64,000 bases of DNA from the NCBI GenBank assembly GCA_021776195.1, contig JAJFGK010000162.1:160975-224974 (forward strand), given 5' to 3'. The notes under the pieces were generated by a model. It worked only from the letters and a program-made list of their open reading frames with translations. It had not been told where the DNA came from and did not search any database. Both the position numbers and the translations under genes were made by a program. The stretch comes from Kiloniellaceae bacterium. GTDB lineage: Bacteria; Pseudomonadota; Alphaproteobacteria; Kiloniellales; Kiloniellaceae. Below, piece by piece: positions 1-8,119 of this stretch. The first letter of the stretch is position 1. Each line of letters opens with the position of its first letter.

Positions 1-425
1 ACCGTCCGCGCCAGCAAAGGGTTGCTCGAGACCGCCTGCTCGACGAAGGGCAGTGCGCTGGCCCGCGGAGCGGCCGTGCGCAGGACCTCTGAAACCCGCG
101 CCGGGTCGAGGTAGACCATAAGGTAGGCAAAGCCGGCGGTATCGCCGGCGCGGCCGTCGTGCGCTTCGTCGGGATGCAGCACGATGACCTCGCCCGCCCG
201 GCTCGACCGGGTCGCGCCCCGGTAGTCGAACGACTGAACGCCGAACTCGGTGACACCGATGGCATAGGTGTCGTGCCGGTGCTTGTCGAAGGCATGGCCG
301 GAAAAGCCCGCCGCCAGAAGCTCCATGCCCTCGACCGGCGCGCGGCTGCAAATCCAATCGGTCCGCTTCGGGCCGCAGGATCGTTCAAGACAGGGGTTTG
401 CCGGTTTGTTTGGATCGCGATCCAT
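1..425 (-). CDS. AraC-family transcriptional regulator, N-terminal part (runs off the window)
   Basis: The reverse strand reads open from an ATG at 423-425 to the left edge, giving 141 residues of a protein cut by the window end. The segment HRHDTYAIGVTE (around residues 50-61), followed by a FDYRG turn and then VIVLHPDEAHDG, is the cupin-type sensing domain of AraC regulators. The C-terminal pair of helix-turn-helix motifs would lie outside the window. The gene is divergent from a LysE-type exporter whose start is 124 bases away; AraC or LysR regulators commonly sit beside such exporters and control them, so local control is inferred. The ligand cannot be told from sequence. Confidence 0.85.
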   Translation of the reverse strand, partial: MDRDPNKPANPCLERSCGPKRTDWICSRAPVEGMELLAAGFSGHAFDKHRHDTYAIGVTEFGVQSFDYRGATRSSRAGEVIVLHPDEAHDGRAGDTAGFAYLMVYLDPARVSEVLRTAAPRASALPFVEQAVSSNPLLART

Positions 426-500
426 GGCGCTAACCTCGAGTTTGCCGGAGGCTGCTATGTCTTTGTCCAGTCTGCCCGACGGTCTCCTGCCGATCAATCC

Positions 501-540
501 GGCCGGCCCAAGCAGGCCGGCCCCGAGCGGGCCGGACCGC
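501..540. repeat. Degenerate 14-15 bp tandem repeat upstream of the LysE gene
   Basis: Units begin GGCCGG at 501, 515 and 530, and the last is partial. The repeat fills the bases just before the exporter start codon at 549, in the divergent AraC/LysE promoter region. It is one of several boundary-associated repeats in this window. Confidence 0.7.
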
Positions 541-548
541 GTTGTATC

Positions 549-1145
549 ATGACCGCCGAACAGGCTCTTGCCTTCCTGGTCTTCGCCTTGGTGGCCGCCG
601 GCACGCCGGGGCCGAGCAACGTCATGCTGACCGCGGCTGGCGCCAATGTGGGCCTGCTTCACGGTTTGCCCTGTCTCCTGGGCGTCGCCTTGGGGATGGC
701 GCTGATGATCTTCCTCGTCGCCTTCGGCCTCGGCAGTCTCGTGCTCGAAACCCCTTTCGTGCTGCGCGGGCTCAAGTGGGTCGGCGTCGGCTTCTTGTTG
801 TGGCTGTCCTGGAAGATCGCCACGGCGGGCAGGAGCAAGGTGACCGGCGGGAAGAAACCGGTGGGTTTCTTCGCCGCGGCCGCTTTTCAGTGGGTCAATC
901 CGAAGTCCTGGCTGGTCAGCGCCAGTGCCGTCGGAACCTACCTCCAGACCGAGGCGGGAGGCCCGCTGGCCCAGTCGCTGGCATTCGGCGGGCTCTTTTT
1001 GCTCGCCTCCCTGCCGACCTGTTTTCTGTGGCTCGCCTTCGGCGCCGTCCTGCAGCGGTTCCTGCGCAGCGACCGGTCCCTCAGACTGTTCAATCTTGCC
1101 ATGGGCGCCCTGCTCGCCGGGTCGGTGGTTCTCTTCGTCGGGTAG
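549..1145 (+). CDS. LysE/RhtB-family amino acid exporter
   Basis: This 198-residue inner-membrane protein has the length and hydrophobic pattern of LysE/RhtB translocators (about six membrane segments). The signature GTPGPSNVML at residues 18-27 lies at the end of the first helix, and QWVNPKSWL near residue 114 is the second conserved motif. Family members export amino acids or derivatives by proton antiport; the substrate here is unknown. The frame is open far upstream, but homology begins at MTAEQAL, so the ATG at 549 is used. It ends 4 bases from the convergent DUF899 gene and is divergent from the AraC regulator. Confidence 0.93.
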   Translation: MTAEQALAFLVFALVAAGTPGPSNVMLTAAGANVGLLHGLPCLLGVALGMALMIFLVAFGLGSLVLETPFVLRGLKWVGVGFLLWLSWKIATAGRSKVTGGKKPVGFFAAAAFQWVNPKSWLVSASAVGTYLQTEAGGPLAQSLAFGGLFLLASLPTCFLWLAFGAVLQRFLRSDRSLRLFNLAMGALLAGSVVLFVG

Positions 1146-1149
1146 CCCT

Positions 1150-1716
1150 TCAGTACTTGTACTTCGGCTGCCAGCCGTCGGGTCCTTCCGGAATCATATC
1201 AAAGAGGTGCCAGAGGCTGCAGAAGTCGTCACCCGGCCCCATTGGGCTGGTGGAGACCCGCGTGACGGTGCCCTGGTTCTTCTTGAACACGGAGAGACCG
1301 GGCGTCCATCCGTCTTCGCCCTTGTAGCCCATGTCCTCGGCGAAACTGCTGCCCTGGTGCGAGACCATGGGAAAGCGCCAGTCGCGTCCGGTCTTGAATT
1401 TTTCCTGACTGGCGGGGTCGTCGGGCGAGGAAACGACGAAGGCGGCGCGGTCCTGAAGGTGTGCAAGGATGCCGTTGAAACCGTCTGCCCAGAGTGTGCA
1501 GTAGAGGCAGGACGCCCCCATGTTGTGAATGACGAAGAGGGTGTCCTTGTCACCGAAGAGATCCGCGAGCCGGACCGGTCCGTCGGTGGTCTGGAACTGG
1601 TAGTCCTCGACCACCTCGGGTTCGACCGAATTGCGCAGGTCGTGCATCTTTTGCCGCAGCTCGTTGATCTGCTGGTGGAACGAGGCCAACTGCTGGTTAA
1701 CTTCGTGACGCTCCAT
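1150..1716 (-). CDS. DUF899-family thioredoxin-like protein
   Basis: The protein has 188 residues, with a coiled N-terminal helix (about 1-30) and then a thioredoxin-like fold. The ASCLYCTLW stretch (Cys70 and Cys73) is the CxxC-like site of DUF899 proteins, and the C-terminal LWHLFDMIPEG block is typical of the family. The biochemical role is not established; a thiol or peroxide-linked role is commonly inferred. A good Shine-Dalgarno (AGGAGA) precedes the ATG. It lies 40 bases downstream of an ArsR-type regulator on the same strand, a pairing often seen in proteobacteria, so the two are probably co-transcribed. Confidence 0.88.
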   Translation of the reverse strand: MERHEVNQQLASFHQQINELRQKMHDLRNSVEPEVVEDYQFQTTDGPVRLADLFGDKDTLFVIHNMGASCLYCTLWADGFNGILAHLQDRAAFVVSSPDDPASQEKFKTGRDWRFPMVSHQGSSFAEDMGYKGEDGWTPGLSVFKKNQGTVTRVSTSPMGPGDDFCSLWHLFDMIPEGPDGWQPKYKY

Positions 1717-1756
1717 GGCTTTTCTCCTTTACCGTTTGGCCCTCGGTGGGGCTTCG

Positions 1757-2128
1757 TCAGCTTTTGCCGCCCTGGTCGACCTGGTCCAGCCAGGCGGCCA
1801 GGGTGTCGAATTGGGTCTGCCAGTACTTGGCGTAGCGGTTGAGCCAGACGGCGGCCTGATAGATCGGCCCGACATCGAGGCGGCAACGACTGATCCGCCC
1901 CGTGCGTTCCTGCACCACCAGCCCCGCGCGCACCAAAACCTGGATGTGCTTGGAGACGGCCTGCAGGGAAATGTCGAAGGGCTCGGCCAATTCCGAGACC
2001 AGGAAATCGCCCTCGCTGAGCCGGCTCAGGATGGTCCTGCGCACCGGGTCGGCCAGTGCCGAAAATACCCTGTTCAGCCGTTCCTGGTCGGGCTCGTCCT
2101 CCACATTGCCGGGATCTCGTGACTCCAT
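1757..2128 (-). CDS. ArsR/SmtB-family transcriptional regulator
   Basis: This 123-residue winged-helix protein has FSALADPVRRTIL at its start and a recognition region SLQAVSKHIQVL, matching the metal-independent ArsR subgroup that accompanies SRPBCC or DUF899 genes rather than the Cys-rich metal sensors. No metal-binding cysteine pair is present. The ATG at 2126-2128 is used; a TTG just upstream is in frame. An inverted repeat at 2134-2151 directly upstream is a likely autoregulatory operator. It probably controls itself and the downstream DUF899 gene. Confidence 0.92.
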   Translation of the reverse strand: MESRDPGNVEDEPDQERLNRVFSALADPVRRTILSRLSEGDFLVSELAEPFDISLQAVSKHIQVLVRAGLVVQERTGRISRCRLDVGPIYQAAVWLNRYAKYWQTQFDTLAAWLDQVDQGGKS

Positions 2129-2133
2129 CAAAC

Positions 2134-2151
2134 ATCAACCTCTTGATTGAT
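2134..2151. promoter_or_regulatory. Inverted repeat, probable ArsR operator
   Basis: ATCAACC (2134-2140) and GATTGAT (2145-2151) form a palindrome with a 4-base centre and one mismatch in seven. It ends 5 bases from the ArsR start codon, so bound repressor would cover the ribosome site region. It resembles the ATCAACC/GGTTGAT-type sites of this ArsR subgroup. Confidence 0.6.
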
Positions 2152-2176
2152 AGTAAATCACTTGGTTGTTAATGAG

Positions 2177-2983
2177 TCAAGCCTTGCCCGAGAAGTTTTC
2201 TCGATCCGAGCCCAGGGCGGCGCGCCAGTCCTCGGCCAGCCGGGTGGCGGTGCTGTGGAGCAGCGCGACATGCTCGCGGGCGGCGCCCAGGCCGAGCCGG
2301 ACCAGGGGCGCGTGAATCGACAGCCCCGCGAGGCTGCGCCCGGGCGCGAGCGGGATCGCCACGGCAACGGAGATCAAACCCGCATGGCTTTCCTGATTGT
2401 TGGTGGCATAGCCCTGCGCGGCGATCTGGCGGCACTCCTCTTCCAGTCGGCCCGGGTCGGTGATGGTGCGCTCGGTGAAGCGTTCCAGTTTCAGGCGCGC
2501 CATCAGGCGGCGGCGTTCGGGGGGCGGCAGGCCGGCGAGCAGCAGTTTGCCCAGGCTGGTGGAGTGCAGCGGCACGCGGCTGCCTGGTTTCAGATGCCAG
2601 CGCAGGGGCCACTCGCACTCCACCCGGTCGAGATAGAGGACGCTGGCTTGGTCGAGGATGCCGATATTGCAGCTCTCGCCGACCCGATCGACGAGCTGCT
2701 GGAGAATGAGGTGGCGGGGGAACACGCGAAAGGAACCGCCGAGCACGTCGCGCGACAACCCGATCAGGCTGGCGCCGGGCCGGTAGCGGGCCCCGATGGG
2801 TTCGCGGGTCACCAGGCCCAGGTCTTCGAGCTGGCCGAGAACCCGGTGCAGGGTCTGCTTGGGCCGGCCGGTCCGCTCGGCGATCTGCGCGAGACCCAGC
2901 GGCTCGTCGCTGCCGCCCAGCAGGGCGAGCAGCTCGAAACCCTTGGCCAGGGCGTGGTTGGGGCTCTCCTTGTCGTATGCCAT
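2177..2983 (-). CDS. IclR-family transcriptional regulator
   Basis: The protein has 268 residues from the ATG at 2981-2983. An N-terminal winged helix (about residues 10-70, with GLAQIAERTGRPKQTLHRVL) is followed by the IclR effector domain, including HSTSLGKLLLAG and a terminal VAVAIPL stretch. IclR proteins sense small organic acids and control catabolic genes. The frame continues upstream through a repetitive ERPPL stretch, but that is intergenic tandem repeat, so the start after it is preferred. It lies just downstream of an amidase gene on the same strand and may control it. Confidence 0.93.
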   Translation of the reverse strand: MAYDKESPNHALAKGFELLALLGGSDEPLGLAQIAERTGRPKQTLHRVLGQLEDLGLVTREPIGARYRPGASLIGLSRDVLGGSFRVFPRHLILQQLVDRVGESCNIGILDQASVLYLDRVECEWPLRWHLKPGSRVPLHSTSLGKLLLAGLPPPERRRLMARLKLERFTERTITDPGRLEEECRQIAAQGYATNNQESHAGLISVAVAIPLAPGRSLAGLSIHAPLVRLGLGAAREHVALLHSTATRLAEDWRAALGSDRENFSGKA

Positions 2984-2984
2984 G

Positions 2985-3058
2985 GGCCGCTCCAGTGCTG
3001 GCCGTTCCAGTGGGGGCCGTTCCAGTGGGGGCCGCTCCACCAGGGGCCGTTCAGGCGG
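2985..3058. repeat. 15-bp tandem repeat between IclR gene and amidase gene
   Basis: Four full units plus a partial fifth of the type GGCCGTTCCAGTGGG start at 2985, 3000, 3015, 3030 and 3045. Units two and three are identical. The array spans from the IclR start codon into the amidase stop codon at 3051-3053. Its period keeps the frame open and adds a false ERPPL-type extension to the IclR protein. Confidence 0.9.
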
Positions 3059-4478
3059 CCAGCGGTCGATTCTCCCTGTCGCGGTACCAGGGCGCCTGTT
3101 TCTCGAAGGCCGCGGCGGCGCGAAAGACGTCGGCGTCCTGATAGGTGCGGCCGACGATCTGGAGCCCCGTTGGCACGCCGCTCCTGGCCCGGCCGGAGGG
3201 GACCGAAAGCACGGGGCAGCGGCTCAACATGTTGAAGGGATAGGTCATGAGCCAGCCGGCGAAGGGATTGACCGGCTTGCCATTGATCTTCAGGGACTCC
3301 TTGGCGTGGTCGAAATCGGCGCGGACCGCGGGCAGGGCCAGGGTCGGACAGACCAGCAGGCGATAGCGCTCGAGCAGCGGCCCGAGCGTCGCGTACATGG
3401 CGCCGGCCACTTCCAGGGACTTGAGAAAGTCGGCGCCTGTCACCGACTGCGCGAGTTCGCCGAACCAGCGCGCGTAGCTGGTGAGCTGGTCGGCCCGGTC
3501 CAGGTACTGGGCGATGGAGGCGCCGAAAATCAGACCCAAGTAGTCGCTGGCCGCCTTCTCCGACGCCAGGGTCCAGCCCAGGTCGACCTCCTCGACCACC
3601 GCGCCCAGGTCGCGCAGCCGCTCGACCGCGGCGAGGGTCTGGCGGCGCACCTCCCGGTCGACCTGGAAATAGCCCAGATCGAGGGAATAGGCGATCTTCC
3701 AGCCCTTGATCCCGCCAAAGCGGCCGGGCAGCTCCAGCTTTGGCTTCAGCGACGCGATGTCGAGCGGGTGCGGGCCGCACATGACGTTCTGCAGCAGCGC
3801 CGTGTCGCCGACGCTGCGGGCCATGGGGCCGACATGGCAATAGAAGTCGAGGTTGAAGGGCGGGTCCTCCGGGTTGCGCCCGTAGGGCGGCTTGAAGCCG
3901 ACCACGCCGCTGCAGGACGCCGGGATGCGGATCGAGCCGCCGATGTCCGAGCCGCTGGCGAGTGTCGCGGTGCCGGCGGCGAGGGCGGCGCCGGAACCGC
4001 CGGACGACCCGCCCGGGCTGTAGCGCTTGTTCCAGGGGTTGCGGGTCACGCCCCAGAGCCGCGAATGGGCAAAGCCGGCGCAGGAAAACTCCGGCGTGGT
4101 GGTGCGCGCGTGGACAATGGCGCCGGCCTTGATGATCCGCTCGATGGCCGGCGAGGTGGTCTCCGGCACGAAGTCCTGCAGCAGCAGCGAGGCGTTGGTG
4201 GTGATCTTGCCGGCGATCATCGCCTCGTCCTTGATCGCCACGGTCAGACCTTCCAGCGGCCTGAGGCGTCCGTCGGTCTTCCCGTAGCGCGCCTCGGCCT
4301 TGCGCGCCTGGGCCCGGGCCTCGTCGCTGTAGCGAAAGGAAAAGGCGTTGATCGTCGGCTCGACCGCGTCGGCCCTGGCAATCTGGGCCTCCAGCAGCTC
4401 GACCGGCGAGAGTTTGCGCTTCCGGAAGAGCGCCAGGGCCGCGCCGGCCGACAGGTAGCAAAGATCCAGATCGCTCAT
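3051..4478 (-). CDS. Amidase-signature-family hydrolase
   Basis: This 475-residue amidase-signature enzyme hydrolyses a carboxamide bond. The Ser-cisSer-Lys triad is visible: Lys83 in VAIKDEA, the cis-Ser in the glycine-serine loop SPGGSSGGS (154-162), and the nucleophile Ser182 in DIGGSIR. The start at 4476-4478 has a clear GGAGG ribosome site. The substrate is not predictable; it is not GatA, since no gatB/C neighbour exists. It is a close relative of the second amidase at 34805-36280, sharing the N-terminal DLCYLSAG motif. An IclR regulator follows on the same strand. Confidence 0.92.
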   Translation of the reverse strand: MSDLDLCYLSAGAALALFRKRKLSPVELLEAQIARADAVEPTINAFSFRYSDEARAQARKAEARYGKTDGRLRPLEGLTVAIKDEAMIAGKITTNASLLLQDFVPETTSPAIERIIKAGAIVHARTTTPEFSCAGFAHSRLWGVTRNPWNKRYSPGGSSGGSGAALAAGTATLASGSDIGGSIRIPASCSGVVGFKPPYGRNPEDPPFNLDFYCHVGPMARSVGDTALLQNVMCGPHPLDIASLKPKLELPGRFGGIKGWKIAYSLDLGYFQVDREVRRQTLAAVERLRDLGAVVEEVDLGWTLASEKAASDYLGLIFGASIAQYLDRADQLTSYARWFGELAQSVTGADFLKSLEVAGAMYATLGPLLERYRLLVCPTLALPAVRADFDHAKESLKINGKPVNPFAGWLMTYPFNMLSRCPVLSVPSGRARSGVPTGLQIVGRTYQDADVFRAAAAFEKQAPWYRDRENRPLAA

Positions 4479-4555
4479 CGGGGTGCCTCCAGGTGATTTT
4501 CTTCTCGGCGGGTTTCGAAGACAATCGACCGCCGACCACCGGAGGACAAGTGGAA

Positions 4556-5128
4556 ATGAAGGGTCCAGCGACACTCGAAACGAGCCGCCTGATTCTGCGC
4601 CCCGTGACCGGCGGCGACCTCGACGATCTGGTCCGGCTCTATGGCGATCCCCAGGTGACCGCCTTCACCAAGCTGGGCCGGCGCGACCCGGATGAGACGG
4701 CCGCGATCCTGGCCGGCTACCGTGAGTTCTGGCGCCGGCAGGGCTACGGCATGCATCTGGTTGTTGCCAAGGCGGACGGGCGTTTCCTCGGCGAGTGCGG
4801 CCTCTTTGGCGCCGAGTCCCGGGCTGTCGAGGTCGCCGGCGAGGCCGCCCTGCGCTATGCCCTGTTCAGCGCGCATTGGGGCCAGGGGCTGGCCGGCGAG
4901 GCCGCCGGCGCCGTCCTGCGGGACGGCTTCGATCGGGCCGGGCTCGAGCGGATCGTCTCGATCGCCCAGCGCCGCAATCCGGCCTCGATCCGGGTCATGG
5001 AAAAACTCGGCATGACACCGGTCGCGCCGGTGGCCAACATCAAGAGCGACCTGGTGGTCTACGACATCCGCAAAGCGGCGTTCCCGCGGGCGCAGAAGTC
5101 TGAATACCCAGCCCCAGACACGCTGTAA
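4556..5128 (+). CDS. GNAT-family N-acetyltransferase
   Basis: The protein has 190 residues with the RimJ/RimL-like opening LETSRLILRP, a Y-x-L-x(5)-WGQG-type acetyl-CoA segment (ALRYALFSAHWGQGLAGEAA) and the closing NPASIRVMEKLGM, all typical of GNAT enzymes that acetylate amino groups of proteins or small molecules. A GGAGG lies 10 bases before the ATG at 4556; a GTG two codons earlier is an alternative start. It is divergent from the amidase gene. The acceptor is unknown. Confidence 0.9.
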   Translation: MKGPATLETSRLILRPVTGGDLDDLVRLYGDPQVTAFTKLGRRDPDETAAILAGYREFWRRQGYGMHLVVAKADGRFLGECGLFGAESRAVEVAGEAALRYALFSAHWGQGLAGEAAGAVLRDGFDRAGLERIVSIAQRRNPASIRVMEKLGMTPVAPVANIKSDLVVYDIRKAAFPRAQKSEYPAPDTL

Positions 5129-5143
5129 TCATTGACAAAAAAT

Positions 5144-5162
5144 AAAGGGGACAGTCCCCTTT
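5144..5162. terminator. GGGGAC/GTCCCC hairpin with flanking A and T runs (terminator or REP-like element)
   Basis: AAAGGGGAC (5144-5152) and GTCCCCTTT (5154-5162) pair perfectly around a single A. The element lies between the convergent GNAT and GST genes, and the A and T flanks would give a U-tract in both directions. The same core is known in many proteobacteria as a repetitive extragenic palindrome, so it may be a REP remnant serving as a terminator. Confidence 0.7.
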
Positions 5163-5860
5163 TAGCGTTTTTCGAACTGCTTCTTGCCCCAGAGATTGTC
5201 CCACATGGCCGCGTCGATCTCCTCGACGATGTCCTCGGTCCTGGCCATGTCCCGGGCCACGGCGGGGCGCGCCGCGATGCGGGCGAACCAATCCGCCAGG
5301 TGGGGGTAGTCCGCCAGCTTCTGGCCCTGGCGGCCGTGCAGCCGGATCCAGGGAAAAACCGCCATGTCGGCGATCGAATAGTCATCGCCCAGGTAATCCC
5401 GTCCGGTCAGACGCTTGTCCAGCACGTTATAGAGCCGGGCCGCCTCGTTGGTGTAGCGCTCGATGGCGTAGGGGATCTTTTCGCTGACCTAGGCGCGGAA
5501 GTGATGCGCCTGGCCCAACATCGGCCCAAGTCCGCCCATCTGGAACATGAGCCACTGAAGCGCGACGGAGCGGGCGCGGGGCTCGCTGGGCAGGAAGCGC
5601 CCGGTCTTTTCCGCCAGATAGATCAGGATCGCGCCGGACTCGAAAACCGCGAAATCGCTGTTGCCGGCAGCATCCTTGGGACCGTCGTGATCGACGATGG
5701 CCGGGATCTTGTTGTTCGGGCTGATCGCCAGGAACCCGGGCTCGAACTGCGCACCCGTGGCGATATCGATCCAGATCTCCTCGTAGGCGAGGCCGCACTC
5801 CTCCAGCATGATGTGGATCTTCTGGCCGTTCGGCGTCGCGTCGGTATAGAGCGTGATCAT
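5162..5860 (-). pseudogene. Glutathione S-transferase with one in-frame amber codon
   Basis: The reading frame encodes a typical GST of about 232 residues: an N-terminal thioredoxin-like domain ([14 protein letters not shown] at the start, [11 protein letters not shown], and [12 protein letters not shown] for glutathione binding) and a C-terminal helical domain (YSIADMAVFPWI). It is split at 5489-5491 by a TAG after HFRA. Relatives usually carry tyrosine here (HFRxYAPE), so one base change explains it. Frame and homology continue without shift on both sides. The ATG overlaps the stop of the upstream Rieske gene (ATGA at 5860-5857), so the two form an operon. It could be a recent nonsense mutation or a sequencing error. 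Confidence 0.85.
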
Positions 5861-7041
5861 GGGCTCGGTTCCCGAATATTCTCGATGCCAGCTTCGAGTG
5901 CCGCCAGGCGATCCGCGTAGCGGTTCATGGCCTCGATCACCAGACCGTGGAAGTGATGCACGCCATGTTCGGAGAGGCCGCTGCCCTCGGGATCGGCCAC
6001 GAAGCGGCCGCGGTCGAAGGCCGGCGTGGTCATGCCGCGGTGCACCGACTCGACGATGTCGATGTCCTCGCGTTGCAGCACGTCGCGCATGTAGGCGATG
6101 GCCTCTTGCTGCTGGGCGTCGGGCACCGGATTCTCATAGTAGAAATCGTAGGTCTCGAAGGTTTCGTCAGGCCCGATGGGGACGATGTTGAGCACCATCA
6201 TGTTGCCGGCGCCGGGAAAGCGCAGCAGGCAGAGGTTCGGCCAGAGCCACCAGACCGCATGGTCCTGCACGCTGGCCCCGCTGGTATCGTAGGCGGTGTT
6301 GTCGCCGACGATGCCGCGCGACATATGGCTCGAGTAAAGGCCGTGGGTCTCGACCTTGTAGTGGTCCATGTCGATCAGGTCGACGAAGGCCTTGTGGGCC
6401 ACCGGGCAGTGATAGCACTCCAGAAAGTTGTCGACCACGATCTTCCAGTTGGCCTTGATGGTGAAGGTCTCGCGGTGCGCCAGGGTGAGGTCGCCCAGGT
6501 CCGGGGCGTAGTGGGCGATCTCCTGGCCGAGGTCGCCACTCGTCTCGGCCAAGGGTTCCGCCGCCGGGTCGAGGCTGACGAAGATGAAGTGACAGAAGAC
6601 CTCGACCCGCACCGCGGTCAGGCAGACCTTGGAGGTGTCGTAGTCCTCGATCATCTCGGCCCGCCGCGCGGCCCGCAGGCGTCCGTCGAGACCGTAGGTC
6701 CAGGCGTGATAGGGGCAGGTGATCAGCGTCGTGTTGCCGGCGCCGCGCAAGAGTTCGTGGCCGCGATGCTTGCAGACGTTATAGAAGGCACCGAGCCCGC
6801 CATCGCGGTCGCGCACCAGGAGCAGCGGCTGGCCCTGAATCTCGAAGGCCAGGTAGTCGCCGGCCTGGCGCAGCTTTTCCTCGTGGCACACCAGTTGCCA
6901 GGAACGCTTGAAGATGGCCTCGCGCTCGGCTTCCAGGAAATCCGGCTGGGTATAGGCGCGCCCCGGCAGGGACCAGGACTTGGCCGGGGCGGGGTGGTAG
7001 CCCTCTGCCAGGGCCCGGAGATCGGCGATGCGAAGGGTCAT
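5857..7041 (-). CDS. Rieske [2Fe-2S] aromatic-ring-hydroxylating-type oxygenase, alpha subunit
   Basis: The protein has 394 residues. The Rieske cluster ligands are Cys90, His92, Cys109 and His112 (CKHRG and CPYHAW). The catalytic domain carries the mononuclear iron site in [19 protein letters not shown]. This subgroup includes oxygenases that demethylate quaternary amines such as choline, carnitine or stachydrine, as well as ring hydroxylases; the substrate cannot be chosen. No reductase gene is adjacent, so electrons must come from elsewhere. It is translationally coupled to the downstream GST reading frame. Confidence 0.9.
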   Translation of the reverse strand: MTLRIADLRALAEGYHPAPAKSWSLPGRAYTQPDFLEAEREAIFKRSWQLVCHEEKLRQAGDYLAFEIQGQPLLLVRDRDGGLGAFYNVCKHRGHELLRGAGNTTLITCPYHAWTYGLDGRLRAARRAEMIEDYDTSKVCLTAVRVEVFCHFIFVSLDPAAEPLAETSGDLGQEIAHYAPDLGDLTLAHRETFTIKANWKIVVDNFLECYHCPVAHKAFVDLIDMDHYKVETHGLYSSHMSRGIVGDNTAYDTSGASVQDHAVWWLWPNLCLLRFPGAGNMMVLNIVPIGPDETFETYDFYYENPVPDAQQQEAIAYMRDVLQREDIDIVESVHRGMTTPAFDRGRFVADPEGSGLSEHGVHHFHGLVIEAMNRYADRLAALEAGIENIREPSP

Positions 7042-7240
7042 GGGTCGGTCTTTCTTCGGCTTCGGCGCAAGCAGGCGCATCTGCGCCAACTTTGGCCTGC
7101 TCGCAAACGGGGCCCGCGCAGGGACGGTGGCCTGCGCACAAACGAGTAAGGCACAGGCTAAGCGCTTCGATTCCCCGCGCCAAGGGTGCCTCGAGTACGA
7201 TATACAAAAGGCCCTGTTCATCGAGAGAGAAGCTCTCTTT

Positions 7241-8047
7241 ATGTGTGAACTCTTCGCCATGTCGAGCCGTCTGCCGAGCACCGTTGCCCTGTCCATGAAG
7301 ACCTTTGCCGAGCATGGCGGCGGGACCGCGCCGCATCGGGACGGCTGGGGCATCGCCTACTACAGGGATGCCTACGCCCAGTTGATCAAGGACGATAGTG
7401 CGGCCTACGACAGCGACTGGGTCCGTTTCGTGCAGGCGCGCGGCCTGCGCAGCAGCACCATCATCTCCCATATTCGCCAGGCAACCCGCGGCGCGGTGCG
7501 CCTGGAGAACACCCATCCTTTCGCCCGCGAGCTGGGCGGAAAGATGCATATCCTGGCGCACAACGGGACCCTGGTGGGCGTTCATGAGCACCCCGATTTC
7601 AAGCTGGGGGCCTACCGTTCGATCGGCGACACCGATTCGGAGCACGCCTTTTGCCATCTGCTGGACCGCATGAGCGGTATCTGGCTCGACCGGGCGGAGC
7701 CGCCGACCTTGACGCAACGCCTAGAGATCTTCGCCGACTTTGCGACGCGGGCCCGCGCCCTGGGCTCGGCCAACTTCATTTACGGCGACAGCGAGTATCT
7801 CTTCTTGCAGGCGCATGAGCGTCATCATGAGGACGGCGAGACCCGGCCGCCGGGACTGCACGCCCTGACCCGGCAGTGCCGCGAGCCAGCCGAAACGGTG
7901 ACCGGCGGCGGGGTCGCGGTGACTGGCGAGGACAATCAGGCGGTGACGCTTTTCGCCTCGGTCCCGCTCACCGACGAGGACTGGGTGCCGCTGCCGAAAA
8001 ACACCATCCTGGCCCTCAAGGACGGCGAGGTGGTGGCGCGCGGATAG
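7241..8047 (+). CDS. Class II glutamine amidotransferase (YafJ-like)
   Basis: The protein has 268 residues starting MCELFAMSS, so Cys2 becomes the N-terminal nucleophile after Met removal, as in Ntn-type glutaminase domains. DGWGIAYY, SHIRQATRG and the AHNGTL loop complete the glutaminase fold. There is no synthase domain, so it belongs to the stand-alone YafJ-type group whose ammonia acceptor is not known. The frame is open upstream, but the Cys at position 2 fixes the start. It is divergent from the Rieske operon and followed by an alcohol dehydrogenase 72 bases on. Confidence 0.9.
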   Translation: MCELFAMSSRLPSTVALSMKTFAEHGGGTAPHRDGWGIAYYRDAYAQLIKDDSAAYDSDWVRFVQARGLRSSTIISHIRQATRGAVRLENTHPFARELGGKMHILAHNGTLVGVHEHPDFKLGAYRSIGDTDSEHAFCHLLDRMSGIWLDRAEPPTLTQRLEIFADFATRARALGSANFIYGDSEYLFLQAHERHHEDGETRPPGLHALTRQCREPAETVTGGGVAVTGEDNQAVTLFASVPLTDEDWVPLPKNTILALKDGEVVARG

Positions 8048-8119
8048 GCCATACTCCCGCTGTCGCCGTCGTGGCATGATGGGTCCTCATGGCGTTTCAG
8101 AGAACAGGAGATCGCGACC

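Noticed and set aside
159..548. N-terminal extension of the LysE frame
   Set aside because: It lies antisense to the AraC gene and includes the tandem repeat; family homology starts at 549.
5162..5860. Pyrrolysine or suppressor decoding of the GST amber codon
   Set aside because: The residue is a tyrosine position in relatives, and no pyrrolysine genes are in view; a point mutation is simpler.
7094..7146. Pair of similar GGCCTGC blocks as an operator
   Set aside because: They are direct, not inverted, and 35 bases apart; no regulator gene is adjacent.
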